This document shows positions 18,180 through 27,475 of a stretch of DNA of 64,000 bases, piece after piece. Each line of letters opens with the position of its first letter. Positions within the stretch are counted from its first letter, which is position 1. Both the position numbers and the translations under genes were made by a program. The DNA comes from Simplicispira sp. 125 (GTDB lineage Bacteria > Pseudomonadota > Gammaproteobacteria > Burkholderiales > Burkholderiaceae_C), in contig NZ_QEKM01000001.1 of assembly GCF_003096555.1 (NCBI RefSeq), positions 186,001 to 250,000 of the forward strand, given 5' to 3'. Under the pieces are notes generated by a model. That model ran no database searches, was not told where the DNA came from, and was given only the letters and a program-made list of their open reading frames with translations.

Positions 18180-19097
18180 TCACTCGATATTTTGCACTTG
18201 CTCGCGCATCTGCTCGATCAGAACCTTCATGTCCACGCTGATGCGTGTGAGGTCAAGCGCCGATGATTTGGAGCCCAGGGTATTGGCCTCACGGTGCAGT
18301 TCCTGGATGAGAAAGTCCAGGCGCTTGCCGACCTCGCCGCCTTTTTTCAGCAGCCTTTCGATTTCGTCCAGGTGCGATTGCAGGCGGGTGACTTCCTCGG
18401 CCACGTCGATGCGGATGGCGAAGGCCGTGGCCTCTGACAAGGCGCGATCCTGTGCGGCCTCGGGCGTTGCGGCGCCTTCGGCCAGGCCCATGGCTTCCTT
18501 CCAGCGTTCCATAAAACGCTGGCGCTGCTGCTCTACCAGCAGGGGAACCAGGGGCGTCGCCTGCTGGGCCAAGGCGCCCAATTGCTTGACGTGGCCCCGA
18601 AGCATGGTCACCAGGCGCGCACCTTCCTGCTGCCGGGCTTCCAGCAAGGCAGTGAGGGCCTGTTCGGCCAGTGCCGGTACGGTTTCACTCCAGTCCTCGG
18701 TGCCTGCGCCCTGGCCTGTGCACAGGCGTAAGACCTCTGCCACGCTCAAAGGGGCTGCCTGGGGCAGCCAGGCGCGCACGGCGTCCTGTGCTGAGTTGAG
18801 GCGTTGCAGCATGCGCGGCGACGGATCGGGAATGGTCGAAGAGTCGCCGCTTTCCAGTGTGGCGCGCACTTCGACCTTGCCGCGTTTGATCTTCGCGGTC
18901 AGCAGGGTGCGCAGCACGGGTTCCATGGCGCGCAGTTCGTCAGGAAGGCGGAACGAGAGATCAAGGAAGCGGCTGTTGACGGAGCGGATCTCCAGTCCCA
19001 GGCGCCGCCCGGGGAGCGGCCGGGCTTCGGCTTCGCTGCTCCCGGCGCCCGCACCGTGCTGGGCGCTGGCGTATCCGGTCATACTGTAAACTGGCAT
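18180..19097 (-). CDS. YicC family endoribonuclease
   Basis: A 305-residue YicC/YloC protein. The start MPVYSMTGYA and the ending (GSKSSALDLTRISVDMKVLIEQ, REQVQNIE) are the family signatures, and KKGGEVGKRLDFLIQELHRE marks the DUF1732 domain. E. coli YicC is an RNase involved in sRNA turnover. The N-terminal region has a small insert (GAGAGSSEAEARPLPGRR). It is divergent from the protein kinase gene, with 74 bases between starts. Confidence 0.93.
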   Translation of the reverse strand: MPVYSMTGYASAQHGAGAGSSEAEARPLPGRRLGLEIRSVNSRFLDLSFRLPDELRAMEPVLRTLLTAKIKRGKVEVRATLESGDSSTIPDPSPRMLQRLNSAQDAVRAWLPQAAPLSVAEVLRLCTGQGAGTEDWSETVPALAEQALTALLEARQQEGARLVTMLRGHVKQLGALAQQATPLVPLLVEQQRQRFMERWKEAMGLAEGAATPEAAQDRALSEATAFAIRIDVAEEVTRLQSHLDEIERLLKKGGEVGKRLDFLIQELHREANTLGSKSSALDLTRISVDMKVLIEQMREQVQNIE

Positions 19098-19171
19098 TGG
19101 GCTTTTGATGGTTGCTTGCGATCCGGCGATTATCCGGGTTCTGATCGGCCCCCAAATCTTCTGCGCAAAAT

Positions 19172-20188
19172 ATGTCAAAAATCAAACCGGCGCCGCTGCC
19201 GCCCGATACCACGATTGGTGGTTACCGTGTGATCCGCCGGTTGTCCTCCGGTGGTTTTGGTGTCGTCTACCTGGCCGTGGATGCCGAGGGGCAGCAGGTG
19301 GCCATCAAGGAATACCTGCCGTCGTCGCTGGCGACCCGCGCTCCGGGCGAGTTGTTGCCCAAGGTGCCCCCCGAAAAACTGTCGCTCTACCGTCTGGGGC
19401 TCAAGAGTTTCTTTGAGGAAGGGCGCGCGCTGGCCCAGATCTCGCACGCCTCGGTGGTCAGCGTGCTCAATTTTTTTCGTGAGAACGAAACCGTCTACAT
19501 GGTGATGAACTACCTGGAGGGGGGAACCCTGCAGGATTTCATCATCACCGCGCGCGATCTCAAGACGCAAAAGGTGTTCCGCGAGTCCACCATCCGCAGT
19601 CTGTTCGATGAAGTCTTGCGCGGCATGCGCATCGTGCACCAGCACAAGATGCTGCACCTGGACATCAAGCCGGCCAATATCTTCATCACCGACGACAACA
19701 AGGCCGTGATGATCGACTTTGGCGCCGCGCGCGAGGTGCTGTCCAAGGAAGGCAACTTCATCCGCCCCATGTACACGCCCGGATTTGCCGCTCCCGAGAT
19801 GTACCGGCGCGACTCGTCCATGGGTCCCTGGACCGACATCTACGCCATCGGCGCATGCATTTACGCCTGCATGCAGGGTTTTCCGCCCAACGAGGCGCCG
19901 CAGCGCCAGGAAAAAGACCGGCTGTCGCTGGCGTTGGCCAAGCTGCGCGGGGTGTATTCGGACAACCTCATCGAGGTGGTCGAATGGTGCATGGCGCTCG
20001 ATCCCCTGTCGCGCCCGCAGTCGGTGTTTGCGCTGCAAAAGGAGCTCTCGCGCGAAGGTGAGCGCCGCTATACCAAGCTGAGTGTGGGCGAAAAAATGCG
20101 CCTGCAACTCGATACCCTGGTGTCCGACACCAAGAAAAATGTACAAAAAGTGGGTGACGCCACAGGAATCGGAGCCAAGCCCAAATGA
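19172..20188 (+). CDS. Serine/threonine protein kinase (Hanks type)
   Basis: A 338-residue eukaryotic-like kinase. The glycine loop GGFGVVYLA (27-35), ATP-binding Lys46 in VAIKEYL, catalytic HLDIKPANI (162-170, Asp164) and DFG (182-184) are intact, and GFAAPE replaces the usual APE context. There is no membrane segment or PASTA sensor, so it is cytoplasmic. Its stop overlaps the start of a PP2C phosphatase as ATGA. The pair sits between yicC and rph in many betaproteobacteria; the targets are unknown. Confidence 0.93.
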   Translation: MSKIKPAPLPPDTTIGGYRVIRRLSSGGFGVVYLAVDAEGQQVAIKEYLPSSLATRAPGELLPKVPPEKLSLYRLGLKSFFEEGRALAQISHASVVSVLNFFRENETVYMVMNYLEGGTLQDFIITARDLKTQKVFRESTIRSLFDEVLRGMRIVHQHKMLHLDIKPANIFITDDNKAVMIDFGAAREVLSKEGNFIRPMYTPGFAAPEMYRRDSSMGPWTDIYAIGACIYACMQGFPPNEAPQRQEKDRLSLALAKLRGVYSDNLIEVVEWCMALDPLSRPQSVFALQKELSREGERRYTKLSVGEKMRLQLDTLVSDTKKNVQKVGDATGIGAKPK

Positions 20189-21084
20189 AATTCTCCGTAT
20201 TCCAGATCAGCCGCCGTGGTGGCCGTGAGAAGAATGAAGACCGTATGGGTTACTGCTACACGCGGGAATCCGGCCTGTTCGTGCTGGCCGACGGCATGGG
20301 CGGACACCCCGAGGGCGAGGTGGCTGCGCAGATCGCCATGCAGACCGTGGCGGCCTTGTTCCAGCGCCAGGCGCGGCCTGTGCTGGAGGATGTACAGGAG
20401 TTTTTGTCCTCTGCACTGCTGGCGGCCCACCACCAGATCCTGCGCTATGCCAGCGACAAAGGCATGATCGATTCGCCGCGCACCACGCTGGTGGCCGCTG
20501 TGGTGCAGGCGGGAAGTGCCACCTGGATCCACTGTGGCGATTCGCGCCTGTACATGGTGCGCGGTGGCGAGTTGCTGACGCGCACGCGCGATCACTCCTA
20601 CCTGGAGCTGCGCAACATGCCGATCGGGCTGGAGCGCATCAACCGCAATGTCTTGTTCACCTGTCTGGGCTCGCCCACCAAACCCATCTATGACATGACG
20701 GGGCCCGTGCACCTGGAGCAGGGCGACCGTATTCTGCTGTGCTCCGACGGCCTGTGGGGCACCCTCAGCGACGAGGAAATCGGCAAGCAGCTGGGCAGCC
20801 AGACAGTATCAAATTCCGTGCCGGAACTGGTGGAACAGGCTTTGCGCAAAGCGGGTGACAGCAGCGACAACGTCACGGTAGTGGCCATGGAGTGGGAAAC
20901 CCCCGACGCCTACGAGTCCACCCAGGGCGTGTCCACCGACAGCATCAGTGACGATGTGTTCGCTTCCACCATCCAGGCAGGGCCCATTGATGGCCTCGTC
21001 GACGATCTGGACGATGAAGCCATCGAACGCTCCATTGCCGAAATCAACGAGGCCATTCGCCGCTCTGCCGCACGCAAAGCATGA
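20185..21084 (+). CDS. PP2C family serine/threonine phosphatase
   Basis: A 299-residue metal-dependent phosphatase, predicted to reverse phosphorylation by the coupled kinase. RRGGREKNEDRMGY (Asp19), LADGMGGHPEGE (36-45), CGDSRLYMVRGG, RDHS and the late SDNVTVVAMEW carry the metal-binding aspartates. The last 60 residues after the catalytic core are acidic (SDDVFA..DGLVDDLDDEAIERS) and extra to the fold. ATGA overlap with the kinase gene shows translational coupling. Confidence 0.93.
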   Translation: MKFSVFQISRRGGREKNEDRMGYCYTRESGLFVLADGMGGHPEGEVAAQIAMQTVAALFQRQARPVLEDVQEFLSSALLAAHHQILRYASDKGMIDSPRTTLVAAVVQAGSATWIHCGDSRLYMVRGGELLTRTRDHSYLELRNMPIGLERINRNVLFTCLGSPTKPIYDMTGPVHLEQGDRILLCSDGLWGTLSDEEIGKQLGSQTVSNSVPELVEQALRKAGDSSDNVTVVAMEWETPDAYESTQGVSTDSISDDVFASTIQAGPIDGLVDDLDDEAIERSIAEINEAIRRSAARKA

Positions 21085-21085
21085 C

Positions 21086-21180
21086 AACCCCCTGAGTGTC
21101 GCTGCGCGCCGACCCTTGCGCGGTGGTCGCAGGCCTTGGTCGCACGCTTCGGGTGGGCCCTGGGTTGTGCATGAGGCCCA
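21086..21180. repeat. Remnant of a GC-rich dispersed repeat
   Basis: The segment beginning CCCCCTGAGTGTCGCTGCGC and continuing CCCTTGCGCGGTGGTCGC resembles the fuller copy between the two HAAT permease genes. It is degraded and fills the gap between the PP2C and rph genes. Confidence 0.45.
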
Positions 21181-21204
21181 CCCATTTGTTACACCGGAAA
21201 TTCC

Positions 21205-21936
21205 ATGACCACTTTTGAACGCAGCGGCGGCCGCGCCGTCGACCAGTTGCGCCCTGTGCGCATGACCCGCCACTACACCATGCACGCCGAAGGTTCGGTG
21301 TTGATTGAGTTTGGCAACACCCGGGTGCTGTGCACGGCCACCGTGGAAGAAAAAGTGCCACCGCACAAGCGCGGCAGTGGCGAGGGTTGGGTGACTGCTG
21401 AATACGGCATGCTGCCGCGCGCTACGCATTCGCGCAGCGACCGCGAGGCCGCGCGCGGCAAGCAAAGCGGCCGCACGCAGGAAATCCAGCGGCTCATCGG
21501 ACGCTCGCTGCGTGCGGTGTTTGACCTGAAGCTTCTGGGCGAGCGCTCCATCGTGCTCGACTGCGACGTGATCCAGGCCGACGGCGGCACGCGCACCGCC
21601 GCCATCACGGGCGCCTGGGTGGCAGCGCAGGATGCAGTCAACCGGTTGCTCGCCAGCGGCAAGCTGACGACCTCGCCCATCCGCGAGCCGGTGGCCGCTA
21701 TCTCGGTGGGCATCGTGCAGGGCCAGCCCGTGCTCGACCTTGAGTATGTGGAAGATGTTCAATGTGACACCGACATGAACGTCGTCATGACCGGCGCCGG
21801 GCATTTCGTGGAAGTGCAGGGCACGGCCGAGGGCGTGGCTTTCACGCGGCGCGAGATGGACCAGCTTTTGGCACTGGCCGAAAAAGGCATTGGCGAGCTG
21901 ATGCAGATGCAGCAGATAGCACTACAAAAAGAATAG
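21205..21936 (+). CDS. rph: Ribonuclease PH
   Basis: A 243-residue phosphorolytic 3'-5' exonuclease that trims tRNA precursors. [52 protein letters not shown] and [17 protein letters not shown] are diagnostic. The C-terminus ([12 protein letters not shown]) extends into an AT-richer stretch resembling the dispersed repeat. It precedes rdgB, the common order. Confidence 0.97.
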   Translation: MTTFERSGGRAVDQLRPVRMTRHYTMHAEGSVLIEFGNTRVLCTATVEEKVPPHKRGSGEGWVTAEYGMLPRATHSRSDREAARGKQSGRTQEIQRLIGRSLRAVFDLKLLGERSIVLDCDVIQADGGTRTAAITGAWVAAQDAVNRLLASGKLTTSPIREPVAAISVGIVQGQPVLDLEYVEDVQCDTDMNVVMTGAGHFVEVQGTAEGVAFTRREMDQLLALAEKGIGELMQMQQIALQKE

Positions 21937-21978
21937 CTTGCTCCGCTTGATGGATAATCGTTAGAGGGTGATTCGACT

Positions 21979-22596
21979 ATGAAAATCGTATTGGCATCCA
22001 ACAACCGTGGCAAGCTGGCCGAGCTGCAAGCCATGTTTGCGCCGCTGGGGGTGGAGCTGGTGCGCCAGGCCGACCTGGGCGTGGGCGAGGCCGAGGAGCC
22101 GCACCGCACCTTTGTCGAGAACGCGCTGGCCAAGGCGCGGTTTGCCAGCAGCCACACCGGCCTTCCTGCGCTGGCCGATGACGCCGGCCTGTGTGTCGAT
22201 GCTTTTGGCGGCCTGCCGGGTGTGGACACCGCTTACTACGCCACCCAGTTCGGGTACGAGAAAGGCGATGACAACAACGTGCGCGCCTTGCTGGAGCAGA
22301 TGCAGGGCCAGGACAACCGCCGCGCTGCCCTGGTCAGCACCCTGGTCGCCGTGCGCAGCCCGCAAGACCCCGAGCCACTGATCGCCGTGGGCCGCGTGGT
22401 GGGCGAGATCACGCGCGCGCCGCGCGGTGCGCATGGTTTTGGCTTTGATCCCGTCATGTTCATCCCGGAATTCGGGCAAACTTTTGCCGAGTTGCCCCCC
22501 GAGGTCAAAAACGCACACAGCCACCGCGGGCGCGCAGCCCAGCAAATGCGGGCGTTGATGCGCGAGCGCTGGCTTGTGGATGAATCAAAAAAGTGA
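21979..22596 (+). CDS. rdgB: Non-canonical purine NTP pyrophosphatase (RdgB/HAM1)
   Basis: A 205-residue house-cleaning enzyme that hydrolyses ITP, dITP and XTP to the monophosphates. MKIVLASNNRGKLAELQAMF, TFVENALAKARFAS, LADDAGLCVDAFGG, GFGFDPVMF and the final SHRGRAAQQM are the family motifs. Between rph and hemW. Downstream lies a long copy of the dispersed repeat. Confidence 0.97.
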   Translation: MKIVLASNNRGKLAELQAMFAPLGVELVRQADLGVGEAEEPHRTFVENALAKARFASSHTGLPALADDAGLCVDAFGGLPGVDTAYYATQFGYEKGDDNNVRALLEQMQGQDNRRAALVSTLVAVRSPQDPEPLIAVGRVVGEITRAPRGAHGFGFDPVMFIPEFGQTFAELPPEVKNAHSHRGRAAQQMRALMRERWLVDESKK

Positions 22597-22686
22597 GCTG
22601 CCAGCGCTCGTAAATAAACAGTTTCAACTATTTTTAATATTGAAATCGTTGATGAACAAGCGCAAGCAGCTATGCTTTTGATATCA
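22597..22686. repeat. Dispersed palindromic repeat, copy 3 (long form)
   Basis: Half-sites AGCTGCCAGCGCT and AAGCGCAAGCAGCT face each other around about 50 AT-rich bases (CAACTATTTTTAATATTG). It fills the whole gap between rdgB and hemW. The arms match the family core, but the spacer is longer than in other copies. Confidence 0.65.
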
Positions 22687-22688
22687 CC

Positions 22689-23921
22689 ATGAACATCCCC
22701 ATCGTCCCCGCAGCACCGCCCGGCGTCCTCGTGCGCGACATCCAGCACTACATGCGCCCCGGCCTGCTGCAGCTCACCAGCCTGCCGCCGCTGTCGCTCT
22801 ACGTACACCTGCCCTGGTGCCTGAAGAAGTGCCCGTACTGTGACTTCAACTCGCATGCGTGGGCGGGCGAGGTAGCGCTGCCCGAGCAGCGCTACCTCGA
22901 TGCCCTGTGCGCCGACCTGGAAGCCGCGCTTCCTCTGGTCTGGGGCCGCCAGGTGCAAAGCATTTTCATCGGCGGCGGTACGCCCAGCCTGTTTGCGCCC
23001 GCATCCATTGACCGGCTGCTCGGCGACATCCGCGCCCGCCTGCCGCTGGCGGCGGGCTGCGAGGTAACGCTGGAAGCCAACCCCGGCACCTTCGAGAAAG
23101 ACCGCTTCCGCGCCTTCCGCTCGGCGGGCGTCACGCGCCTGTCCATCGGCGTGCAAAGCTTCAACGACCAGCACCTGCAGGCCCTGGGCCGTGTGCACGA
23201 CCGTGCCCAGGCCCTGGCAGCGGTAGAGGAAGCCGCCCAGGCGTTCGACACCTTCAACCTCGACCTGATGTACGCGCTGCCCGGCCAGGATCTGGCCGGG
23301 CTGGAGCAAGACCTGCGCACCGCGCTGGCGCTGGCACCGCCGCACCTGTCCGTCTACCACCTGACGATCGAGCCCAACACTTTCTTTGCCAAATACCCGC
23401 CTGTGGTGCCGCCCGACGATGACGCCTACGCCATGCTCGACCGCATCACCGAGCTGACCGGGCAGGTGGGGCTGCAGCGCTACGAAATTTCGGCCTATGC
23501 CCGCGCCGGCCACGAGTGCGTGCACAACACCAATTACTGGGAATTTGGCGACTACCTGGGTATTGGTGCCGGCGCGCATAGCAAGATCAGCTTTGCGCAC
23601 CGCGTGGTGCGCCAGGCCCGCTTGCGCGAGCCGCGCCTGTACATGGACAGCGCCCTGGCGGGCAACGCCCTGGCGCTGGACGACGATGTGCGCCGCGCCG
23701 ACCTGCCGTTTGAATACATGCTCAACGCCCTGCGCCTGCGCCGTGGGTTTGCGCTGCAGGACTTTACCGAGCGCACCGGTTTGCCCGTGACGGTGCTGGC
23801 CAAGGCGCTGGACGAGGCCGAGCGCAAAGGCCTGATCGTGCGCGACATGGCCCGTGTGCAGCCGACGGAGCGGGGATTCGACTTCCTGAGCGATTTGCAG
23901 GAGCTGTTTCTGGCCGATTGA
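22689..23921 (+). CDS. hemW: Radical SAM protein HemW (HemN-like heme chaperone)
   Basis: A 410-residue radical SAM protein with the CLKKCPYC cluster motif (Cys44, Cys48, Cys51) and FIGGGTPSLF. HemW lacks the N-terminal extension of true coproporphyrinogen dehydrogenase HemN and is thought to insert heme into target proteins. The start MNIPIVPAAP fits. Located after rdgB, the usual place. Confidence 0.93.
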   Translation: MNIPIVPAAPPGVLVRDIQHYMRPGLLQLTSLPPLSLYVHLPWCLKKCPYCDFNSHAWAGEVALPEQRYLDALCADLEAALPLVWGRQVQSIFIGGGTPSLFAPASIDRLLGDIRARLPLAAGCEVTLEANPGTFEKDRFRAFRSAGVTRLSIGVQSFNDQHLQALGRVHDRAQALAAVEEAAQAFDTFNLDLMYALPGQDLAGLEQDLRTALALAPPHLSVYHLTIEPNTFFAKYPPVVPPDDDAYAMLDRITELTGQVGLQRYEISAYARAGHECVHNTNYWEFGDYLGIGAGAHSKISFAHRVVRQARLREPRLYMDSALAGNALALDDDVRRADLPFEYMLNALRLRRGFALQDFTERTGLPVTVLAKALDEAERKGLIVRDMARVQPTERGFDFLSDLQELFLAD

Positions 23922-23952
23922 GGGCTACAGCGGCCCCGCAGTGGGCGCCAGA

Positions 23953-24264
23953 TCAGCCGCAGCGCACTGCGACGATGCGGCCTGCGGCATCGACTTCCAG
24001 GTTCAGGCGCTCGGCGTCAAATTCTTTGGTCACCATTTGCCCCGGCCGGATGATGCGTGCCATCAGCGCACCGGCGGAGACGCGCGCCGCCTCCACCACC
24101 TTGGCCGTGCTGTTTTTGCCGACGGCCGATTGCGCTGGCTGGGCGTTGCAGGTGCCCCCCAGCGGTGCACCGCTGGGGCCGGTGGCCGGGCCTTGGCTGG
24201 CACAGCCTGCCAGCAGCACAACCAGGGCGGGCACAAGGCCCTTCAAAACAGCGTGTTTCAGCAT
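23953..24264 (-). CDS. Lipoprotein of the I78 peptidase inhibitor family
   Basis: A 103-residue secreted protein. Residues 1-20 are a lipoprotein signal ending in LLAGC, so it is probably anchored to a membrane in the periplasm. The mature part has the I78 (elastase inhibitor) pattern: CNAQPAQSAVGK, SGALMARIIRPGQMVT, then DAERLNLEVDAAGRIVAVRCG, with the two cysteines that form the family's disulfide. It likely inhibits serine peptidases. Convergent with hemW, divergent from the DUF2868 gene. Confidence 0.85.
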   Translation of the reverse strand: MLKHAVLKGLVPALVVLLAGCASQGPATGPSGAPLGGTCNAQPAQSAVGKNSTAKVVEAARVSAGALMARIIRPGQMVTKEFDAERLNLEVDAAGRIVAVRCG

Positions 24265-24375
24265 CAGTGGGTTCCTGTCAAAAAATGCAAGGCTAACGCA
24301 AGCGCGGCGCAGGGGGCGTGCTCTTGCTGTAAGCGATTGTCCGGGTATCCTCAAAGAGACCATGAAACCATCGAC

Positions 24376-25824
24376 ATGCTGCTGACCGAATTGCAAGCCC
24401 AGCAAATCACCCTGGTCCGGGTGCTGGAACAAACCCGGGACAACGGGGGGCTGTGGACCGCGGGCGATGCCCATGAGGCGACCCGTGCCGCACGGGAGCT
24501 GGTGGGGCGTGGTGCGCCCTTTCATGTCTTCGTGGCCCGCAGGGCGCAGTGGGCACTGGAGGAAATCCAGCGCCGCAGCCCTGATCAGGTGGTTCGGCTG
24601 CGAGTGCCCAGACTGCCTTTTTGGGCGGGATGGGTACTGGCCGTGTGCGCCTTGCTGGCCGGTTTTGCCACCGACTACCTGGCGGCGCAGCCCCATATCG
24701 ACGTGGTGGAATGGCCTTTGGTGCTGTTGATTGGCTGGAATTGGCTGGTGTTTACCTGGCTCTGCCTGGCCTGGCTGTGGCGCCGGATTAGCCCGGGCCA
24801 CGGGTCGCACGGGTTGCCAGCCGCTGCCTTGGGGCGTTGGTGGGTTTGGGAGATGCTGGGCTTGCGCAGTGGGAAAAGCCGCCCCTGGGCTGCGGACTTC
24901 CGCCAGGCCTGGGCCACGCTGGCGGCGCCTTTGCAGGCGGTGCGCTTCAGGCTCGCAGCCCACCTTGCCGCGCTGCTGTTTGCACTGGGCGCAGTGGGCA
25001 GTTTTTGGGCCCGGGGCATCAGCGAAGAGTACCGTGCAGGCTGGAAAACCACCTACGCCTTTGTGAACGGCGAACTGTTGCACGCCATCGTCAGCGTGGT
25101 GCTGGCGCCAGGCGCCTGGCTGCTGAACCTGCCGATTCCGGATGCGCAGCACATTGACCGCTTGCGCATGCCGGGCAGTGCGGGCGAAGTCGCCGAGCCC
25201 TGGATCTGGCTGTATGGTGCCTCCGTGCTGGTGTGGGTTGCGGCGCCCCGGCTGTGCCTGGTGCTGCTCAACGCGCTGGCCCGCTGGCGTTTGCGGCGTG
25301 CTTTCCCCTTGCCGATGCGCGGGGCTTATTTCATTACCCTGGGCGCTCTCTGGAGGGGCCAGAGCATCGGTGTCGTGGTGGTGCCGTTCCGCTATGCCCT
25401 GTCGCCCGACGTGCGCCGCAGGCTGGCCACGATGCTCGAGCGCATCTACGGCCTGGCCGTGGACACTGCCATCGAGCCACCGGTTTTGATGGGCAACGAT
25501 GCCACCGACTGGAAGAAAGCGATTCACCCCGAAGGCCATGTGGCGGTACTGGCCCTTTTCCCGCTGGCGGCCACGGCAGAAGCCGATGCCCAGGGCGTGC
25601 TGCTCCAGCGTTTGCAGCGCAGCGCAGGGAGCGATACACCTGTGGTGCCGGTGGTCGACATGGGGGGCTTTCCGCTCCAGGACATCGACCGCCTGCGCCA
25701 GCGCTGCAACCAATGGCGCCGCGTGCTGGACAAGGTGGGCTGCAAGCCCCTGTTCGTCGATTTGCAGCAAACTCGCGAAGAAGACCTGCAGGCCCTGCAC
25801 CAACGGCTGAACCATGACCACTGA
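24376..25824 (+). CDS. DUF2868 domain membrane protein
   Basis: A 482-residue protein with an N-terminal soluble region (HEATRAARELVGRGAPFHVFVARR) and at least four hydrophobic segments (near residues 75-98, 115-140, 195-215, 270-300), followed by a cytoplasmic-looking C-terminus. The pattern matches DUF2868. It overlaps by 11 bases the gene for a DUF3482 GTPase; the two families are usually adjacent and probably form a membrane-anchored GTPase system. The ATG giving MLLTELQAQQ opens the family region. Function unknown. Confidence 0.82.
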   Translation: MLLTELQAQQITLVRVLEQTRDNGGLWTAGDAHEATRAARELVGRGAPFHVFVARRAQWALEEIQRRSPDQVVRLRVPRLPFWAGWVLAVCALLAGFATDYLAAQPHIDVVEWPLVLLIGWNWLVFTWLCLAWLWRRISPGHGSHGLPAAALGRWWVWEMLGLRSGKSRPWAADFRQAWATLAAPLQAVRFRLAAHLAALLFALGAVGSFWARGISEEYRAGWKTTYAFVNGELLHAIVSVVLAPGAWLLNLPIPDAQHIDRLRMPGSAGEVAEPWIWLYGASVLVWVAAPRLCLVLLNALARWRLRRAFPLPMRGAYFITLGALWRGQSIGVVVVPFRYALSPDVRRRLATMLERIYGLAVDTAIEPPVLMGNDATDWKKAIHPEGHVAVLALFPLAATAEADAQGVLLQRLQRSAGSDTPVVPVVDMGGFPLQDIDRLRQRCNQWRRVLDKVGCKPLFVDLQQTREEDLQALHQRLNHDH

Positions 25825-27388
25825 CACTGCGCCCCCGCCATCGCCCTGTATCGACATTTTTGTGGTCTCCCATACCAATGTGGGCAAGACCAGCCTGGTG
25901 CGTACCCTGCTGGGGCAGGATGTGGGCGAAGTGGAAGACGCCCCCGATGTGACCCAGGCGCTGGCCGCCTACGACCTGGTCGTTGCGCCAGACGGCGGTG
26001 CCTTGCGCTTATGGGACACCCCGGGGTTTGGCGACAGCTTTCGGCTGGCGGGCCGCTTGCGCCGCAAGCAGCGCTGGCTGGCCTGGCTGGTGCGTGAAGT
26101 CTGGGACCGGCGCTTTCACCCTGCCCTGTGGCGGGGGCAGCGCTTGGCCCTGGAGTTGCGTGCGCGGGCCAGCGTGGTGTTGTACCCGGTGAACCTGCTG
26201 GAGAGCCCCGTGGACGCGGTGTATGTGCTGCCTGAACTGGAGATCCTGGCCTGGGTGGGCAAGCCCGTGCTGGTATTGCTCAACCAGGGGGGTGACCAAG
26301 GCGCCGGGGACCGCCGCGCCGCCGAATGGCGCCACTACCTGGGCGGCTTCCCCGTGGTCCAGCGCGTGCTGTGCCTGGATGGCTACACGCGTTGCTGGCT
26401 GCAGGAGCTGGTGCTGTTCAATGAAATCGGCCAGGTGCTGCCGGAGAGCGACCGCCCCGCCTACCACCAGCTGGCGTTGCTGCTGGGGCAGGGCTACCGC
26501 AGGCGTTTCGATGCCTCGGTCGAGGCGCTGGCCGAGTACCTGCTGCGCCTGTCCAATGACACGGTAGAAATGGACGCGCGCTGGTTTGATGGCATCAAGG
26601 ATGCCTGGAAGAGCGTGCGTGCCCGCATCCCCGGAGGCCGCAATATGGAGCAGACGCCCTTTGAGTCGGGTATGCAAAGCCTGGCGCAGCGCTATGCCGA
26701 GCAAACCAAGAGCGTCACAGACAAACTGATTGCCTTGCACCGGCTGGACGGCGTTTCGGCGGCTGAAATCATGGAAATGGCCAACGGCAAACTGGCGATC
26801 CTCAAACCGGTCGATGCCTCCTCGTCGGCCCTGGCCGGAGGGGTGGTTTCCGGCATCCTGACCGGGCTTGCCGCCGACCTTCTGACCGGAGGGCTGTCGC
26901 TGGGAACAGGTGCGCTGGTGGGCGGCATCATGGGCGCGTTGGGCGGTGCCGCCCTCGCCAGGGGCTACAACGTCTATACCCACAAAGACAAAAAAATCGT
27001 GCGCTGGAGCGCCGATTCGCTCACCGAAGCCCTGGGCAAAGCCACCATGCTGTATTTGTCCATCGCCCATTTCGGGCGGGGGCAGGGCCAGTGGCGCCGC
27101 AAGAAAGATCCGCTGGAATGGGCGGCGGCCGTCCAGGCGGTGCTTTTGAATGAACAGGCGCAGATTGCGCATCTGTGGTCGCAAGCGAGTGCTCTGCCGC
27201 CCGCGCCGCAGGTGCACGCTCAATGCGCCGCCCTCGTGCAAACGGTTTTGCGCAATGTGCTGTTGCACCTGTACCCGGATGCCGGGGTGATCTTGCCCCG
27301 GGTTGATCACATTGTGCCGCCCGTGCCCTTGCCTGATGTGCGGCAAAAGGCAGGCAGCGACCCGGCTGCCGGGATGGAGCCGCAGTAG
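25814..27388 (+). CDS. GTPase with DUF3482 domain
   Basis: A 524-residue protein. The G1 loop is SHTNVGKTS (residues 19-27) with Ser where the consensus has Gly; G3 is LWDTPGFGD; the G4 place has VLLNQGGD instead of NKxD. A glycine-zipper hydrophobic stretch (about residues 340-375, GGVVSGILTGLAADLL then LVGGIMGALGGAALA) could insert in or bind the membrane. The downstream LSPV/DUF3482 region follows. Overlap with the DUF2868 gene implies co-translation. Confidence 0.85.
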   Translation: MTTDTAPPPSPCIDIFVVSHTNVGKTSLVRTLLGQDVGEVEDAPDVTQALAAYDLVVAPDGGALRLWDTPGFGDSFRLAGRLRRKQRWLAWLVREVWDRRFHPALWRGQRLALELRARASVVLYPVNLLESPVDAVYVLPELEILAWVGKPVLVLLNQGGDQGAGDRRAAEWRHYLGGFPVVQRVLCLDGYTRCWLQELVLFNEIGQVLPESDRPAYHQLALLLGQGYRRRFDASVEALAEYLLRLSNDTVEMDARWFDGIKDAWKSVRARIPGGRNMEQTPFESGMQSLAQRYAEQTKSVTDKLIALHRLDGVSAAEIMEMANGKLAILKPVDASSSALAGGVVSGILTGLAADLLTGGLSLGTGALVGGIMGALGGAALARGYNVYTHKDKKIVRWSADSLTEALGKATMLYLSIAHFGRGQGQWRRKKDPLEWAAAVQAVLLNEQAQIAHLWSQASALPPAPQVHAQCAALVQTVLRNVLLHLYPDAGVILPRVDHIVPPVPLPDVRQKAGSDPAAGMEPQ

Positions 27389-27475
27389 TTCTTGTGCCCA
27401 TGGTGCACAGGTTCATGGTGGCGTTGGCACCTGCGCGACAGTTACCAAGCAGTAGCTTGGGTGAAACTGCGCCAG

